NCBI GenBank assembly: GCA_016208975.1 | Contig: JACQXA010000004.1 | Location: 1,737,015-1,801,014, forward strand | Reading direction: 5' to 3' | Source of the DNA: Nitrospinota bacterium | GTDB taxonomy: Bacteria; Nitrospinota_A; UBA7883; JACRLM01 | DNA length: 64,000 nt | Shown: positions 43,088 through 53,819 of the stretch, piece by piece | How the letters are laid out: every line of letters begins with the position of its first letter | How positions within the stretch are numbered: position 1 is the stretch's first letter | Notes under the pieces: generated by a model | The model's database searches: none | What the model was told of the DNA's origin: nothing | Seen by the model: only the letters and a program-made list of their open reading frames with translations | Position numbers and translations under genes: made by a program

Positions 43088-46084
43088 ATGGGTCTTGATG
43101 ATAGCGAGCTGTTAAACGAAATAATCCTGGAGTCCAAGGAGCATCTTTCCAGAATAGAGCCGGACCTGCTCAGCCTGGAAAAAAACCTTGGCGATATTTC
43201 GGCGGACCTGGTGAACCGGCTTTTCCGCACCATGCACAGCATCAAGGGCGGTTTTGCGTTCATGGGCCTGCTCAACATTTCAAGCCTCGCCCATTCCATG
43301 GAGAACGCCCTGGCCCGTCTGCGCGACGGCCAGATACAGCCCACGCCGGAATTGGTGGACGCGTTGCTGGCCGGTGTGGACAAGACCTCCGAGCTACTGG
43401 ACAACGCCACAGAGTCGGAATCCATATCCACTGAAGAGATAAAACGCAAGCTTGCGCCGTTCACGGAAGGGATGGGGGAGGAAACTTCCCACATCGAGAT
43501 TCCGTCCGCCCAGGCCGCCACGCAAGTGACCCCGCCGGTAGCGGCCCCTGCGGCGGTGGCCCTGGAGGAAACCGCTGTGCCACTGCAGGCAGGCCAGGCT
43601 GGCGACGGATCCGCCAAGGACAAGCCGGGCCAGTCTAAAGCCCAGGACGCGGTGCGGGTGAAGGTTAGCGTGCTGGACCGGCTTATGAACCTGGCGGCGG
43701 AAATGGTGTTCGCCCGGAACCAGATGATGAGCGCGCTGAACATAAAAACCCTGGAAGCGCTCGACAGGGGCCGGACCATGGAGATCATCGACTGCTCCAT
43801 GGACGAGGCCAGAAGGAACATGATGACGGCCTTTTCAAAGCTGGGCGGCGGTCTTGTGGACAATGGCGCCGCGCGGGATACGCTGGGGCAGATAGTGGGA
43901 AAAGAGCTGGACAAGCTCAAGCAAAAGTTCCTTGCCGCAGTGTCGGCCCCCTTGAATGAATCGCCCCATGTAAAAAAGGCGGCCCGGCAGGTTAATTTTG
44001 TCACATCCGAACTGCAAGAGAGCGTGATGGGCACCCGGCTCCAGCCGGTGGGCGCGGTGTTCGGCAAACTTCCCCGCATAATCCGGGACCTTACCCGTTC
44101 CCTGAAAAAAGAGATAAATATCGAAGTGGTGGGTGAAGAGGTGGAGCTGGACAAATCCATCATCGAAGCGCTGTCCGACCCGTTGACCCACATCATCCGC
44201 AACTGCGCCGACCATGGGATCGAAATGCCCGAGGCCCGGGAAAAGGCCGGTAAGAATCCCGCAGGGCACGTGCGCGTGGCGGCCTATCACGAGGGTGGCC
44301 AGGTTTATATAGAAATAGAGGATGACGGCAAGGGGATAGACCCCGGCGTGGTGAAACGCAAAGCCCTGGAAAAGGGGTTGATAACCCCTGAGCAGGCTGG
44401 CGCCATGAGCGACACCGAGGCGCAACGGCTTATATTCGCCCCCGGTTTCTCCACCGCCCAGGCCGTTACGGACGTGTCGGGCAGAGGGGTTGGGATGGAC
44501 GTGGTAAGAACCAACATAGAAGACCTCGGCGGCTCTGTGGAGCTTGGCTCTTCTCCTGGACGCGGCACGAAACTCATATTGAAACTGCCCCTAACCATGG
44601 CCATAATGCCGGCGCTTATCGTGGTGTCCGAGGGGAGGCGGTACGCCATTCCCCAGGCCAATATAGACGAGCTTGTGAGGGTTCGCGGGGTGGACTCGGC
44701 CCGCGTGATAGAAAAACTGGGGGACGCGGCGGTGATCCGCAGACAGGGGAGGTTGCTACCGCTGGTATATCTAACAGACCTGTTCGGCCTTAAGAGGACC
44801 TTTCCGGATTACAGGGAACACGCGAGAAAAGACGACCGCCGGGCCACGCTGGTGGACCGCCGGAAAAAGCCCCTTTCCATAGACGAGTTTGCCGGGGAGT
44901 TTGATGAAACGGACGTGGACGGGGATGTTTCCATGGAGCTAAGGAAGCAGGAGATGGAGCGCCGGGCGGAACGGGACAGGCGCAAGAGCCTTTATAACGC
45001 CCTTCAGATAATCGTGTTGAAGGTGGAGAGCCACCGGTTCGGCCTGATAGTGGACAGCCTGCTGGACACCGAGGAGATCGTGGTTAAGCCCCTCTCCGCT
45101 TACCTGAAAGGATGCGGGTGCTATTCTGGCGCCACCATCATGGGGGACGGCAAGGTTGTGATGATACTGGACCCTTCCGGAATAGCGGCCCACACCAAAA
45201 TGAAGTTCGACGCGGTGGACATGGCCCACGAGGCGGCTCAGAAAGCCAGGAAAACGCTTGTAGCGGCCGAGAAACAGAGCCTCCTGCTTTTCAGGGCGGG
45301 GCGCGAAGAGGTGTTCGCCATAAATATCGACCTTGTGGGCAGGATAGAGGAGATTTCCGCAGGCAAGATAAAATCAGTCGGCGACAAGGAGTTCCTCAAT
45401 TACGCGGACCACTCCATGCGAATCCTCAGGCTGGAGAATTTCCTGCCCATCAACAGGCCGCAGAGCGCGCCGGAGAAGTTTTCCGTGATCATTCCCAAAC
45501 TGGTCAGGAGCCCCATGGGCATTGTCGCCTCCGAGATCCTGGACGTGGTGAAAAGCGACGCCAGGATTGACCGGGACAAGGTGAAGGGTATTGGAATATT
45601 CGGCTCCGGGGTCATAGACGAACGGCTGGTGATATTCATGGACATTTATTCCCTGTACGAAACGGCGGAGCCTGAAATTTACAAAAACCTCGCATCGCAC
45701 GGGAAGCTTACGGGCAAGAAAATACTTCTGGCGGAGGACACCGCCTTTTTCCGCATGGTAACCACAAAATATCTGGAGGAGCAGGGGCTTGTGGTGAAAG
45801 CCGTAACCGACGGGCAATACGCATGGGAAACCCTTTGCGCCGGAGAGCGGTTCGACCTGCTGATAACCGACGTGAACATGCCCAGGATGAACGGCATAGA
45901 GCTTACAAGGAAAGTCCGTTCCTCCGGCAAGTTCGCGGACATGCCCATAGTGGCCCTCACATCCATGGGGCTGGACCGCGACAAGAAAACAGGGCTGGAC
46001 GCCGGGGTGGATTATTACGAGCTGAAGCTGGACAAGGAGCGGCTCCTTCACGCCCTGCGGAAGGTCTTCGGAGAGGAGAGGTAG
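43088..46084 (+). CDS. cheA: Hybrid chemotaxis histidine kinase CheA with receiver domain
   Basis: A 998-residue CheA. Domains in order: P1/Hpt with phospho-acceptor His50 in MHSIKGG; a low-complexity Ala-rich linker and no obvious P2; dimerisation; HATPase_c from about residue 360 (RNCADHGIEMPEAR, DDGKGIDPG, GRGVGMDVV); CheW-like P5 from about 505, interrupted by a charged insert (about 575-635); a second CheW-like segment (about 730-865); and a receiver domain (about 875-998) with AEDTAFF, phospho-Asp in LITDVNMPRMNG and Thr/Lys switch residues. ATG 43088 fits the P1 domain; the TTG at 43034 adds nothing recognisable. Hybrid CheAs are typical of pili- or surface-signalling systems. Confidence 0.92.
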   Translation: MGLDDSELLNEIILESKEHLSRIEPDLLSLEKNLGDISADLVNRLFRTMHSIKGGFAFMGLLNISSLAHSMENALARLRDGQIQPTPELVDALLAGVDKTSELLDNATESESISTEEIKRKLAPFTEGMGEETSHIEIPSAQAATQVTPPVAAPAAVALEETAVPLQAGQAGDGSAKDKPGQSKAQDAVRVKVSVLDRLMNLAAEMVFARNQMMSALNIKTLEALDRGRTMEIIDCSMDEARRNMMTAFSKLGGGLVDNGAARDTLGQIVGKELDKLKQKFLAAVSAPLNESPHVKKAARQVNFVTSELQESVMGTRLQPVGAVFGKLPRIIRDLTRSLKKEINIEVVGEEVELDKSIIEALSDPLTHIIRNCADHGIEMPEAREKAGKNPAGHVRVAAYHEGGQVYIEIEDDGKGIDPGVVKRKALEKGLITPEQAGAMSDTEAQRLIFAPGFSTAQAVTDVSGRGVGMDVVRTNIEDLGGSVELGSSPGRGTKLILKLPLTMAIMPALIVVSEGRRYAIPQANIDELVRVRGVDSARVIEKLGDAAVIRRQGRLLPLVYLTDLFGLKRTFPDYREHARKDDRRATLVDRRKKPLSIDEFAGEFDETDVDGDVSMELRKQEMERRAERDRRKSLYNALQIIVLKVESHRFGLIVDSLLDTEEIVVKPLSAYLKGCGCYSGATIMGDGKVVMILDPSGIAAHTKMKFDAVDMAHEAAQKARKTLVAAEKQSLLLFRAGREEVFAINIDLVGRIEEISAGKIKSVGDKEFLNYADHSMRILRLENFLPINRPQSAPEKFSVIIPKLVRSPMGIVASEILDVVKSDARIDRDKVKGIGIFGSGVIDERLVIFMDIYSLYETAEPEIYKNLASHGKLTGKKILLAEDTAFFRMVTTKYLEEQGLVVKAVTDGQYAWETLCAGERFDLLITDVNMPRMNGIELTRKVRSSGKFADMPIVALTSMGLDRDKKTGLDAGVDYYELKLDKERLLHALRKVFGEER

Positions 46085-46087
46085 AAA

Positions 46088-46561
46088 ATGGCGAACAGAT
46101 TGCTTCTTTCCTTCCGGCTGGGCGCAAACCTTTTCGGGATAGATGTGCTTCTGGTGCGGGAAGTTATCCACCAGTTCGACCAGACGCCGGTGGAGCACGC
46201 CCCGGAGTTCGTGCGCGGCCTTATAAATCTCCGCGGCCAGATCGTTACATTGCTGGACCTGGGGGAGCGCATCTGCTCCCAGAAGCGCGAAGGGGCCGGT
46301 TACACCCATTGCATAATCCTCAAAACCGCCGGGGAGATAGCCGGCAAACATGACGGTGGCCCGGGAACGTGGCTTCCGGAAGAGACGGTTGGCCTTGTGG
46401 TGGACGGTATTGGCGACGTGGTGGAAGCGCCCTTGGAAGGCGTCACTCCCCCTCCCGCCAATTTGAGGGGAGTAAATGAAGAATACGTCGAGGGCGTTGT
46501 GGCGCTGGAAGGCGATTTGATGATGCTTGTTGACCCGGAAAACGCGTTGCGGCTGGAATGA
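46088..46561 (+). CDS. cheW: Chemotaxis coupling protein CheW
   Basis: A 157-residue CheW that links receptors to CheA. It has the two beta-barrel lobes, with LGANLFGIDVLLVREV at the start, RGLINLRGQIVTLLDLG in the middle and GLVVDGIGDVVEA later. It follows cheA by 3 bp with a GGAGAGG ribosome binding site inside the cheA end, so the two are made together. Confidence 0.94.
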   Translation: MANRLLLSFRLGANLFGIDVLLVREVIHQFDQTPVEHAPEFVRGLINLRGQIVTLLDLGERICSQKREGAGYTHCIILKTAGEIAGKHDGGPGTWLPEETVGLVVDGIGDVVEAPLEGVTPPPANLRGVNEEYVEGVVALEGDLMMLVDPENALRLE

Positions 46562-46594
46562 AAACATTCATGGGTAAAGGACAAAGGTGAAACC

Positions 46595-48997
46595 ATGGCG
46601 CTTATAGAATGGGAAGAGAAGTACAGCGTTGACGTAAAAGAGTTCGACGACCAGCATAAAAGGCTTTTTGACATCATAAACGAGCTTCACGCCGCCATGA
46701 AGGCGGGGCAGAGCGTTGAAGGTCTTAATGTCATCCTTGGCGAATTGCTGGAGTACACCCAGTCTCATTTCAAGGAGGAGGAGACGAAAATGTCCTCCCG
46801 GGGGTATCCTGATTTCCAGCGGCACAAGGGGGAGCACGAGAAGCTCATCGCCGACGCCGTGGCTTTCGCCACCCGGTTCAAGGAGGGGCATGTCTCCGTG
46901 GGGGTGGAGCTTATGAATTTCCTCGTGGACTGGCTCCAGAACCACATAATGCAGACGGACAAGAGATACTCCTCTTTCTTCAACGAAGGCGTGGCCAAAC
47001 CGGCCCCCCAACAGGCCGCATCCGCCGGTACAGACCCGGGCGCGCCGCAGGCCGCCAGGTTATCCAAGGCTCCTGAAGCGTCTGGTGGTGGATGGACCAT
47101 CCGCAAGAAGATGATGGTCAACTGCGCGCTGGTTTCGGCCTTGATGGTGTTCGTGGCCGTGGCCGGGTTCTGGATGACATCACGCATAAAAAGCTTCGCC
47201 AGCGCGGACATAGTCAATGCCTGGAAAGCCGCCGACGGCGCCATGGAAAGCAGGATCAATTTTCTTACCATCGTTTGGGGCGTGCTTTCGTCCACCACGG
47301 ATGTTTCAGATGAAGGGCGCAAGGCGTCCATGGATAGGTTTGAGAAAGGGGCCTCTGGTCTTGCGGAGTCCCTGAAGGACCTGAAGGAAAGCGGCGTGGC
47401 CAATCCTGCGGCGGTGGAAAAAGTGTCGGCCAAGCTGGAAGCGGTTAAAGCCAAGGGTAAGGAGATAATAGAAATCTCCGGCCATGTGTTTGAGCTGATG
47501 AACAAGACAGACTCCGCCGTGGGAAGCCTTGCTGGCAATGGCGGCCTTTCGGGGATCCAGACAAACCTGGTATGGAGCGCGGCCATGGCCGCCAACGATT
47601 ACGCCTCGTATGGAGACGACGGCGCCAGGGAGGAGTTCGAGAAACTGTACGGCAGGGTTGAGGGCTCAATCCCGGCCTCCGCCGGCAAGGCGGAGTTCTT
47701 GAAAAACTCCAGGGAGCTTGTGGACCTGGCCGTGAAGAGGGTTTCCCTGCGGACGGAGCTTAACAAGGATGTTAAGGAGATAGACAGCGAGCTTGTCCGC
47801 ATTGAGGATGGGGGCGAGGGTGTGGACGGCACCGACGGCCACACCGCCAAACTGTTGGAGGGCTTGATGGGAATGGCCACCCTGGCCCAGGTTGTCACGG
47901 TGTCGGTACTGCTAATTGGCGCCATCGTGTCGGTAGTGTTCAGCCTGAGGATGACCAAGAGCATCACCGGGAACATAAACCAGACCGTGGCGGCCCTAAG
48001 AGACCTTTCAGAGGGCAGGGGAGACCTGACCGCCCGCCTGGACGTGACTTCCCATGATGAGCTGGGGGATATGGCCAGGTGGGTAAACTCTTTCATCGCC
48101 AAACTGCAGTCCCTCATCCGCGACGTTTCCAAATCTTCGGAGTCTCTTTCAGGCTCCGCCAACGCCATGACCTCCGTGTCAACCCAGCTTGCCAAGGGGG
48201 CGGACCAGATGTCCACCAAGTCCGGCAGTGTGGCCGCCGCCATGGAGCAGATGACCGCCAACATAGGCGCCATCAACGTTTCGGCGGAGAGCATGTCCTC
48301 CTCGGTGAACACCGTGGCCGCGGCCATAGAGGAAATGAACTCCTCCCTGTCCGAGGTGGCCAAGAACTGCTCGCAGGCGTCCAATATCGCCTCCAACGCC
48401 GACAACAAGGCCAAGCTGGCCTCCGAAACCATGCGCGACCTGGACGTTTCGTCGGAGGAGATCGGCAAGGTGCTGGAGACCATCAAGGATATCGCCGACC
48501 AAACGAAGCTGTTGGCCCTCAACGCCACCATAGAAGCCGCCAGCGCCGGCGAGGCTGGCAAGGGCTTCGCCGTGGTTGCCGACGAGGTTAAGGAACTGGC
48601 AAAGCAGACAGCCGTGGCCACAGAGGAGATAGAGCGGCAGGTGGAGATGATCCAGGGCAAGACCTCCGGGGCCGTGCAGTCCATTTCCCATATCGCGTCG
48701 GTGATAGAGGAGATGAACTCCATTTCAAGGATGATAGCCAACGCGGTTGACCAGCAGTCGGAAACGGTGAGGGAGATAGCCAGGAGCGTTGTGGGCGCTT
48801 CCCACTCGGCCAAAGAGATAGCGGGGAACATCCACGAGTTGTCCACCGGCGCGGGGGACGTGTCCGGCTCCATAAAGGAAGTAAGCAAGGCGGCGCAGGA
48901 CACGGCTTCCGGCGCGGCCAAGTCCAACGCCGCCGCCATGGAGCTTGCCCAGCTGGCGTCACGGTTGCAGGCGATAGTCAGGCAGTTCAGGGTTTAA
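46595..48997 (+). CDS. Chemoreceptor with N-terminal bacteriohemerythrin domain
   Basis: An 800-residue methyl-accepting protein. Residues 1-135 form a hemerythrin with the full di-iron ligand set: His21, His58, Glu62, His77, His81, then His and Asp in NHIMQTD. A transmembrane helix follows (about 168-190), then a periplasmic helical domain to about 425, a second helix (about 430-452), HAMP, and a signalling domain with the hairpin-tip region [20 protein letters not shown]. Cytoplasmic hemerythrin placed ahead of the membrane suggests O2, NO or redox sensing. It is co-transcribed with cheA and cheW. Confidence 0.9.
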   Translation: MALIEWEEKYSVDVKEFDDQHKRLFDIINELHAAMKAGQSVEGLNVILGELLEYTQSHFKEEETKMSSRGYPDFQRHKGEHEKLIADAVAFATRFKEGHVSVGVELMNFLVDWLQNHIMQTDKRYSSFFNEGVAKPAPQQAASAGTDPGAPQAARLSKAPEASGGGWTIRKKMMVNCALVSALMVFVAVAGFWMTSRIKSFASADIVNAWKAADGAMESRINFLTIVWGVLSSTTDVSDEGRKASMDRFEKGASGLAESLKDLKESGVANPAAVEKVSAKLEAVKAKGKEIIEISGHVFELMNKTDSAVGSLAGNGGLSGIQTNLVWSAAMAANDYASYGDDGAREEFEKLYGRVEGSIPASAGKAEFLKNSRELVDLAVKRVSLRTELNKDVKEIDSELVRIEDGGEGVDGTDGHTAKLLEGLMGMATLAQVVTVSVLLIGAIVSVVFSLRMTKSITGNINQTVAALRDLSEGRGDLTARLDVTSHDELGDMARWVNSFIAKLQSLIRDVSKSSESLSGSANAMTSVSTQLAKGADQMSTKSGSVAAAMEQMTANIGAINVSAESMSSSVNTVAAAIEEMNSSLSEVAKNCSQASNIASNADNKAKLASETMRDLDVSSEEIGKVLETIKDIADQTKLLALNATIEAASAGEAGKGFAVVADEVKELAKQTAVATEEIERQVEMIQGKTSGAVQSISHIASVIEEMNSISRMIANAVDQQSETVREIARSVVGASHSAKEIAGNIHELSTGAGDVSGSIKEVSKAAQDTASGAAKSNAAAMELAQLASRLQAIVRQFRV

Positions 48998-49018
48998 GGT
49001 TTTTCCGGAGTGTTGCAG

Positions 49019-50584
49019 ATGAAGCTAAAAGCGCGTTTGATATTGTTTGCGGCGGTTCCCACGGCGGCCCTGCTTGCGGTAGTGGCCGTGGGCATGTCCG
49101 TTTCGGCGCCTGGCGCCGCCGGATGGGTTGGAATTGCCGGGGCGCTGGGCCTTGCGGCGGGCGTAGGATGTTCGTTTTACGCGGCGTATTACGGCGGCCA
49201 GCTTTCCGCCCGGCTGGAAGGGGTGAACAGGATAGTCACCAGTTTCGCCAGCGGCGACCTGACCGAGCGTGTGAACCTGGGGCCGCTGACCGATGAGATA
49301 GACCACAACGCCCACGGGGTGAACAGCCTGGGCTCCGGGCTGGCCGAGATCGTCGCCGGGATAAACCGGGAAAGCGACGCCATAGCCAACTCTTCATCGC
49401 AGTTCTGCCATGTGTCCACCCAGCTTATAAGCCGGGTGGAGGACATCAACAAGCGCTCCATGAACATAGCCGCCGCCAGCGAACAGCTCTCCAGCAACGT
49501 CAATACCATCGCGTCGGCGTCCAAGGGTGTGTCCGAGTCCGTCACGTCGGTGGCGGCTTCCATCGAAGAGATGAGCGCCTCGCTTGCCGATGTGGCCAAA
49601 AACTGCCAGCGGGAATCCCGGATCGCCGCCGAGGCTAACGACCAGTCCCGCAGGATACACGAGATAATGAACCGTCTCCTGTTATCCTCCAGGGAAATAG
49701 GAAAAGTGCTGGACGTGGTTATGGACATCGCCAGCCAGACCAATCTTTTGGCGCTAAACGCCACCATAGAGGCCGCCAGCGCGGGCGAGGCGGGCAAAGG
49801 CTTCGCCGTGGTGGCCGGAGAGGTAAAAGAGCTTTCAAGGCAGACATCGTCGGCCACCGGCGAGATTGGCAGGAAGATATCCGAGATGCAGGCCAACGCA
49901 AAAGAGGCCGTGGCCGCCATTGAAAGCATCTCCGGGGTCATAAGCGAGGTAAGCGCCATCTCCGAGAGCATCGCCGCTTCGGTGGCCCAGCAGTCCGCCG
50001 CCACCAGCGGGATATCCGGCTCCATATCCGCCACCTCCCAGGGCACGTTCGAGATATCTCACAACATCGGCGAGGCGGCCCGGGCCTCGGTGGAAGTGGC
50101 CAGGAACATCCTTGCGGTAAGCGAGCAGGCCAAGGTTATTTCCAACGGGGTGGTGGAATCCAACAACGCCGCTTATGACCTGGCGAACATGGCCGACAGG
50201 CTCAGGGAGATAGCCAGCAAGTTCAAGACAAGCCACAAGGTTTTCGACAGCACCATGGTGAAAGTGGCGCACAATTACTGGAAAACACGCCTCAACAGCG
50301 CCCTGTTCAAAAACCAGACGCTAAACCCATCGGAGATATCCGACCATACCCAGTGCAAGTTCGGTAAGTGGTATTTCGGCGACGGTGTCCAGAAGTTCGG
50401 GCATAGCGGCTCGTTCCAGGAGATAAACGTGTGGCACGAAAAAATCCACAAGCACGCCAGGGAAATCGCCCAGTTGTTAATCGATGGCCGCCGGGAGCAG
50501 GCGATTGAAAAGTACGAGGGTTTCCACTCCCTCACCAGCCACATGTTCAAACTTTTAGACAGGCTGGAAGCTGAGGTAAACTAG
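49019..50584 (+). CDS. Chemoreceptor with C-terminal CZB zinc domain
   Basis: A 521-residue receptor with short N-terminal membrane helices (about residues 5-55) and almost no periplasmic part, then HAMP-like and signalling regions with the tip [20 protein letters not shown]. The last 100 residues are a CZB domain with the zinc ligands expected: His in [11 protein letters not shown], Cys in [11 protein letters not shown], and later His in [10 protein letters not shown] and [11 protein letters not shown] receptors sense zinc or hypochlorous-acid type oxidants. ATG at 49019 has GGAG eight bases upstream; the in-frame GTG at 49010 is less suited. Confidence 0.9.
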   Translation: MKLKARLILFAAVPTAALLAVVAVGMSVSAPGAAGWVGIAGALGLAAGVGCSFYAAYYGGQLSARLEGVNRIVTSFASGDLTERVNLGPLTDEIDHNAHGVNSLGSGLAEIVAGINRESDAIANSSSQFCHVSTQLISRVEDINKRSMNIAAASEQLSSNVNTIASASKGVSESVTSVAASIEEMSASLADVAKNCQRESRIAAEANDQSRRIHEIMNRLLLSSREIGKVLDVVMDIASQTNLLALNATIEAASAGEAGKGFAVVAGEVKELSRQTSSATGEIGRKISEMQANAKEAVAAIESISGVISEVSAISESIAASVAQQSAATSGISGSISATSQGTFEISHNIGEAARASVEVARNILAVSEQAKVISNGVVESNNAAYDLANMADRLREIASKFKTSHKVFDSTMVKVAHNYWKTRLNSALFKNQTLNPSEISDHTQCKFGKWYFGDGVQKFGHSGSFQEINVWHEKIHKHAREIAQLLIDGRREQAIEKYEGFHSLTSHMFKLLDRLEAEVN

Positions 50585-50619
50585 GAGGCCTATCCAGGGC
50601 CCGGGTCTTTTGATATGCA

Positions 50620-50649
50620 GGCATTGGGGTAGCCCAATGCCTTTTTTTT
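50620..50649 (+). terminator. Strong terminator between the receptor genes and cheB
   Basis: GGCATTGGG (50620-50628) pairs perfectly with CCCAATGCC (50633-50641), four-base loop, then eight T residues. It splits cheA-cheW-receptors from cheB-cheR and ends only 22 bp before cheB. Confidence 0.92.
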
Positions 50650-50671
50650 CTATTATCCATTGGAAGCAGTC

Positions 50672-51772
50672 ATGAAGTTGAAAGCCATAATCGCCGATGA
50701 CATGGTGCTGTTCCGGCGGCTGTTGTCGGACGCCATGTCCAGCCTGCCGGACGTTGAAGTGGCGGGTGTCGCCGCCAATGGGGCCATAGCCCTGCGCCTG
50801 CTTGAGGAGAAGAAAGCGGATGTGGTGTTCATGGACGTTTACATGCCCGAGATGGACGGCCTGGAGGCGCTGAAGCGTATCAGGATATCCAACCCGGCCA
50901 CGCAGGTGATAATGGTGAGCGGCGTGGCCGACCGGGAGGCGGACGTGGTAATAGGCGCCCTCAGGATGGGCGCGCTGGATTTCATAAGAAAACCCGCGGG
51001 CCCCAACGCCACGGCGAACCTTATGACACTCCGGAAGGATGTGGAGCGGGCGCTGGATGTCGTGAGGGCCAGGCTTGCGCCCGGATATAAACCCAGGGCG
51101 CGCCTGTCAACCACGGCGCAGGCGCCAGGCAAGGCCACCGCCGCGGCACCCGTGGCGGCCAGGCCGAAAGTGGAGCCCGGCCAGTTTTCCTTACTGGCCA
51201 TCGGCTCATCCACGGGAGGACCCGAAGCGCTGGCGAAAATAATACCCCTTCTGCCAGCGGGGTTCCCACTGCCAGTGGTTATCGTTCAACACATGCCCCC
51301 GGTGTTCACCGCCGTTCTTGCGGAAAACCTCGCCAGGCAGTCGCGCATAAGGGTGCGGGAGGCCGCCGATGGCGACCGGCTTGAAAGCGGCCTGGCGCTT
51401 ATAGCCCCGGGAGGGCGGCATATGACCGTGAAAAAAAACGGCGGCGGTTACCTGGTGGAACTGAACGACGGCCAGCCGGAGAACAGTTGCAGGCCCTCGG
51501 TGGATGTGCTTTTCAGGTCCCTGGCGGAAACTTTCGCCGACAAATGGGTGCTTTCGCTGGTGCTCACCGGCATGGGGCAGGACGGAATGAAAGGGGTGGA
51601 AATCCTGAGAAAGAAGAATAAATGCCTGTCGCTGGTCCAGTCGCGCGAGACATGCGTAATATATGGCATGCCCCGGGCGGTGGAGGAAAACGGGTTGGCG
51701 GACAGGGCCGTGCATTTAGACGAGATAGCCAGGGAGCTTGCGGCCCTGGCCAGCAAGAATAACAGCATATGA
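50672..51772 (+). CDS. cheB: Protein-glutamate methylesterase CheB
   Basis: A 366-residue response regulator/methylesterase that demethylates receptors for adaptation. The receiver (residues 1-120) has IIADDMVL acidic residues, phospho-Asp in VVFMDVYMPEMDG and Lys in FIRKPAG. The catalytic domain has Ser in AIGSSTGGPEAL, His in VIVQHMPP and Asp in VLTGMGQDGMKG. ATG at 50672 has GGAAG just upstream. The stop overlaps cheR. Confidence 0.95.
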   Translation: MKLKAIIADDMVLFRRLLSDAMSSLPDVEVAGVAANGAIALRLLEEKKADVVFMDVYMPEMDGLEALKRIRISNPATQVIMVSGVADREADVVIGALRMGALDFIRKPAGPNATANLMTLRKDVERALDVVRARLAPGYKPRARLSTTAQAPGKATAAAPVAARPKVEPGQFSLLAIGSSTGGPEALAKIIPLLPAGFPLPVVIVQHMPPVFTAVLAENLARQSRIRVREAADGDRLESGLALIAPGGRHMTVKKNGGGYLVELNDGQPENSCRPSVDVLFRSLAETFADKWVLSLVLTGMGQDGMKGVEILRKKNKCLSLVQSRETCVIYGMPRAVEENGLADRAVHLDEIARELAALASKNNSI

Positions 51773-52611
51773 AACAGGTCCATTTAAGCGACAGCGAGTT
51801 TTCGTTGCTGGCCCAGCTTATTGACAGGGAGATGGGAATATTCCTTGAGAAGGACAAGAAATATTTCGTTGAGACCAAGCTCAAACCGTTACTGCATGAA
51901 ATGGGGCTTCACAGTTTCCTCGATCTTTATCACAAAGCCGCTAGCGCCCCAGGCCACCATCTGGCGCAGGCAATGGCCGAGGCCCTAACCACCAACGAGA
52001 CAAGCTGGTTCAGGGACGGCGGGCCGTACAAAGCCCTGGAGAAAGAAATTTTCCCAAAGACCGCCCGGACCGTCCATGACCACCGGCGTGGCAAAATACG
52101 CGTATGGTCGGCGGCCTGCTCCACCGGGCAGGAGCCTTACTCCATCGCCATGGCGTTTCTGGAGTCATTGGACGGCGGGCATATAACGGACCATGTGGGA
52201 TTGGAGATAACGGCCACCGATATTAGCAAGGACGCGTTGGCGGCCGCCCAAAAGGGAAGGTACGACCAGCTGGCCATCGAGCGTGGCATGCCCAAGGACC
52301 GGCTGGAAAAATATTTCAGCCCTGACGGAAAAGAGTATGAACTGTCTGGCGATGTGAAAAAATTGGTTCACTTCAAGCATTTCAATCTGAAAAAAAGCCT
52401 CCACGAGCTAGGCATGTTCGACATAATATTCCTCCGGAACGTGGCTATTTATTTTTCAGCGGAATTCAAGAAAGACCTTATGGCCAGAACAGCCGGGGCG
52501 CTACGGCAAGAAGGCTACCTTTTTCTGGGCTCGTCCGAGTCCGCCGCAGGTTACAAAAACCTTTTTGCGCTCCATCATGGACATGGAGCCATCTATTATC
52601 AGAAGATTTAA
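51769..52611 (+). CDS. cheR: Chemotaxis protein methyltransferase CheR
   Basis: A 280-residue SAM-dependent methylase that methylates receptor glutamates. It has the N-terminal helical domain, TNETSWFRD for substrate binding, VWSAACSTGQEPYSIAM for SAM, and the FDIIFLRNVAIYF strand that closes the site. Its ATG overlaps the cheB stop (ATGA). It converges on the minus-strand operon with an 11-bp gap and no visible terminator. Confidence 0.94.
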   Translation: MKQVHLSDSEFSLLAQLIDREMGIFLEKDKKYFVETKLKPLLHEMGLHSFLDLYHKAASAPGHHLAQAMAEALTTNETSWFRDGGPYKALEKEIFPKTARTVHDHRRGKIRVWSAACSTGQEPYSIAMAFLESLDGGHITDHVGLEITATDISKDALAAAQKGRYDQLAIERGMPKDRLEKYFSPDGKEYELSGDVKKLVHFKHFNLKKSLHELGMFDIIFLRNVAIYFSAEFKKDLMARTAGALRQEGYLFLGSSESAAGYKNLFALHHGHGAIYYQKI

Positions 52612-52622
52612 TCCCCTTTGGC

Positions 52623-53813
52623 TTAGGTAAGTGACAAGAGGACGGGCAGTAACAGTTTTTCATCGTAATACGGGCCGCTTTGCTCGCTTATAAGTGGGGT
52701 GTCTATGACGGTGATCCCCATTTCCCTTACATGCTCCAGCTCCAGCGGCCACGGATATGAGCCGTTAACTGTGTCCACCACAACATAATTTAACAACCGG
52801 TCAATTTTACCCCCGCCGCTTCTGGCAAGATATTTAACCAGCGTCTCCACGCAATCGCCCACGGTCATGCCCACCTGCTCCGGGTCGTGCCCCGAATTGG
52901 GGATGTAAACTTTGGGGCATTCGTTCATCGTTACGCAACGCCCCACGCCGGAGGGCAGCAGGTTGGCCACCACGCTGGAGTAAAAACTGCCCATGGGGTA
53001 GCAGATAAGCTCCGCCTGGCCGATCATCTCCTCGGTCTTTCTGCGTATGCCAACATCCACAGGCTCTTCGGATGCCAGGTTGCGGGTGGTGTACATGTTC
53101 CTGATGGGGAAAAGGATGGGGCCGTTTTCCTTGCCTGTGAAAAGGTGCTGGCCTACTATCACGTCCCCATTCTCCAGCTCCACGGCCAGATGGCGGCTTT
53201 TATTTACCGTAGGGCGCACAACACCTCTGGCTTCCACCAGCCGGGAAAATAGGAATATAACGGGATCCAGATGCCTGCCGTTGTTCAAGTAGCCGCCGGT
53301 GAGAATAAGATTCCCCACCGAGGCCCCCTTCAGGTCGAACCCGTCTGGCATAACGGAGCGAAAATAACCCAGGTGGTTCCGTATTATCTTGCGCATGGGG
53401 TCGTTTATGGCGGCCACCATTGGGTCATGACCGGCTATCAACCGCTCCAGTGTGGTGAAAAGGGCGTTGTTGTCCGAGTCTTTGGGCATGCGCCTCGCGA
53501 AAAGCTTGTAAACCTCCGGCGCTCCCAACGCCGACTGGTCGGCCAGCGCCATAAGCCTGTTGCGCACGTCCCCAACGGCTGGCATGTGGAACGCTTTACG
53601 GAGCGCGGCGGAGCTTCCGCCGGAATCGAAAGGCGTTACCAGATGGATGGAGTTGTGGGTGTAACGCGCCAGTTCGCGGCTGAGCCCGGAGAGGGCGGAG
53701 CCGCCACTGAAAAATAATATCCGGGGCCCAAGCTCCGGAGCCCTGGCGTACCGGGCCACGCGAATAGGGTCGGGTATGGAAACCTTCCGCGTGACCTTTA
53801 CCGAAAAAGCCAC
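52623..53813 (-). CDS. CofD-like protein of a GAK-type system
   Basis: A 396-residue protein of the CofD/YvcK superfamily. The nucleotide-binding opening ILFFSGGSALSGLSRELA (about residues 30-48) and the HLVTPFDSGGSSAALR segment with GDVRNRL match the family, which includes 2-phospho-lactate transferase CofD and the UDP-sugar-binding YvcK. Here it belongs to the subgroup found with HprK-like kinases and ATP-grasp enzymes. It is the last gene of the operon, 6 bp after the kinase. No F420 genes are near, so classical CofD function is unlikely. Confidence 0.8.
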   Translation of the reverse strand: MAFSVKVTRKVSIPDPIRVARYARAPELGPRILFFSGGSALSGLSRELARYTHNSIHLVTPFDSGGSSAALRKAFHMPAVGDVRNRLMALADQSALGAPEVYKLFARRMPKDSDNNALFTTLERLIAGHDPMVAAINDPMRKIIRNHLGYFRSVMPDGFDLKGASVGNLILTGGYLNNGRHLDPVIFLFSRLVEARGVVRPTVNKSRHLAVELENGDVIVGQHLFTGKENGPILFPIRNMYTTRNLASEEPVDVGIRRKTEEMIGQAELICYPMGSFYSSVVANLLPSGVGRCVTMNECPKVYIPNSGHDPEQVGMTVGDCVETLVKYLARSGGGKIDRLLNYVVVDTVNGSYPWPLELEHVREMGITVIDTPLISEQSGPYYDEKLLLPVLLSLT

Positions 53814-53819
53814 GTCCGC

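Noticed and set aside
42934-44202. A 422-codon minus-strand ORF across the 5' part of cheA
   Set aside because: Antisense shadow of a gene with clear CheA domains; its product is a Ser/Arg-rich low-quality sequence without motifs.
45374-46567. A 397-codon minus-strand ORF spanning the end of cheA and cheW
   Set aside because: It covers two well-supported genes on the other strand and has no recognisable domain.
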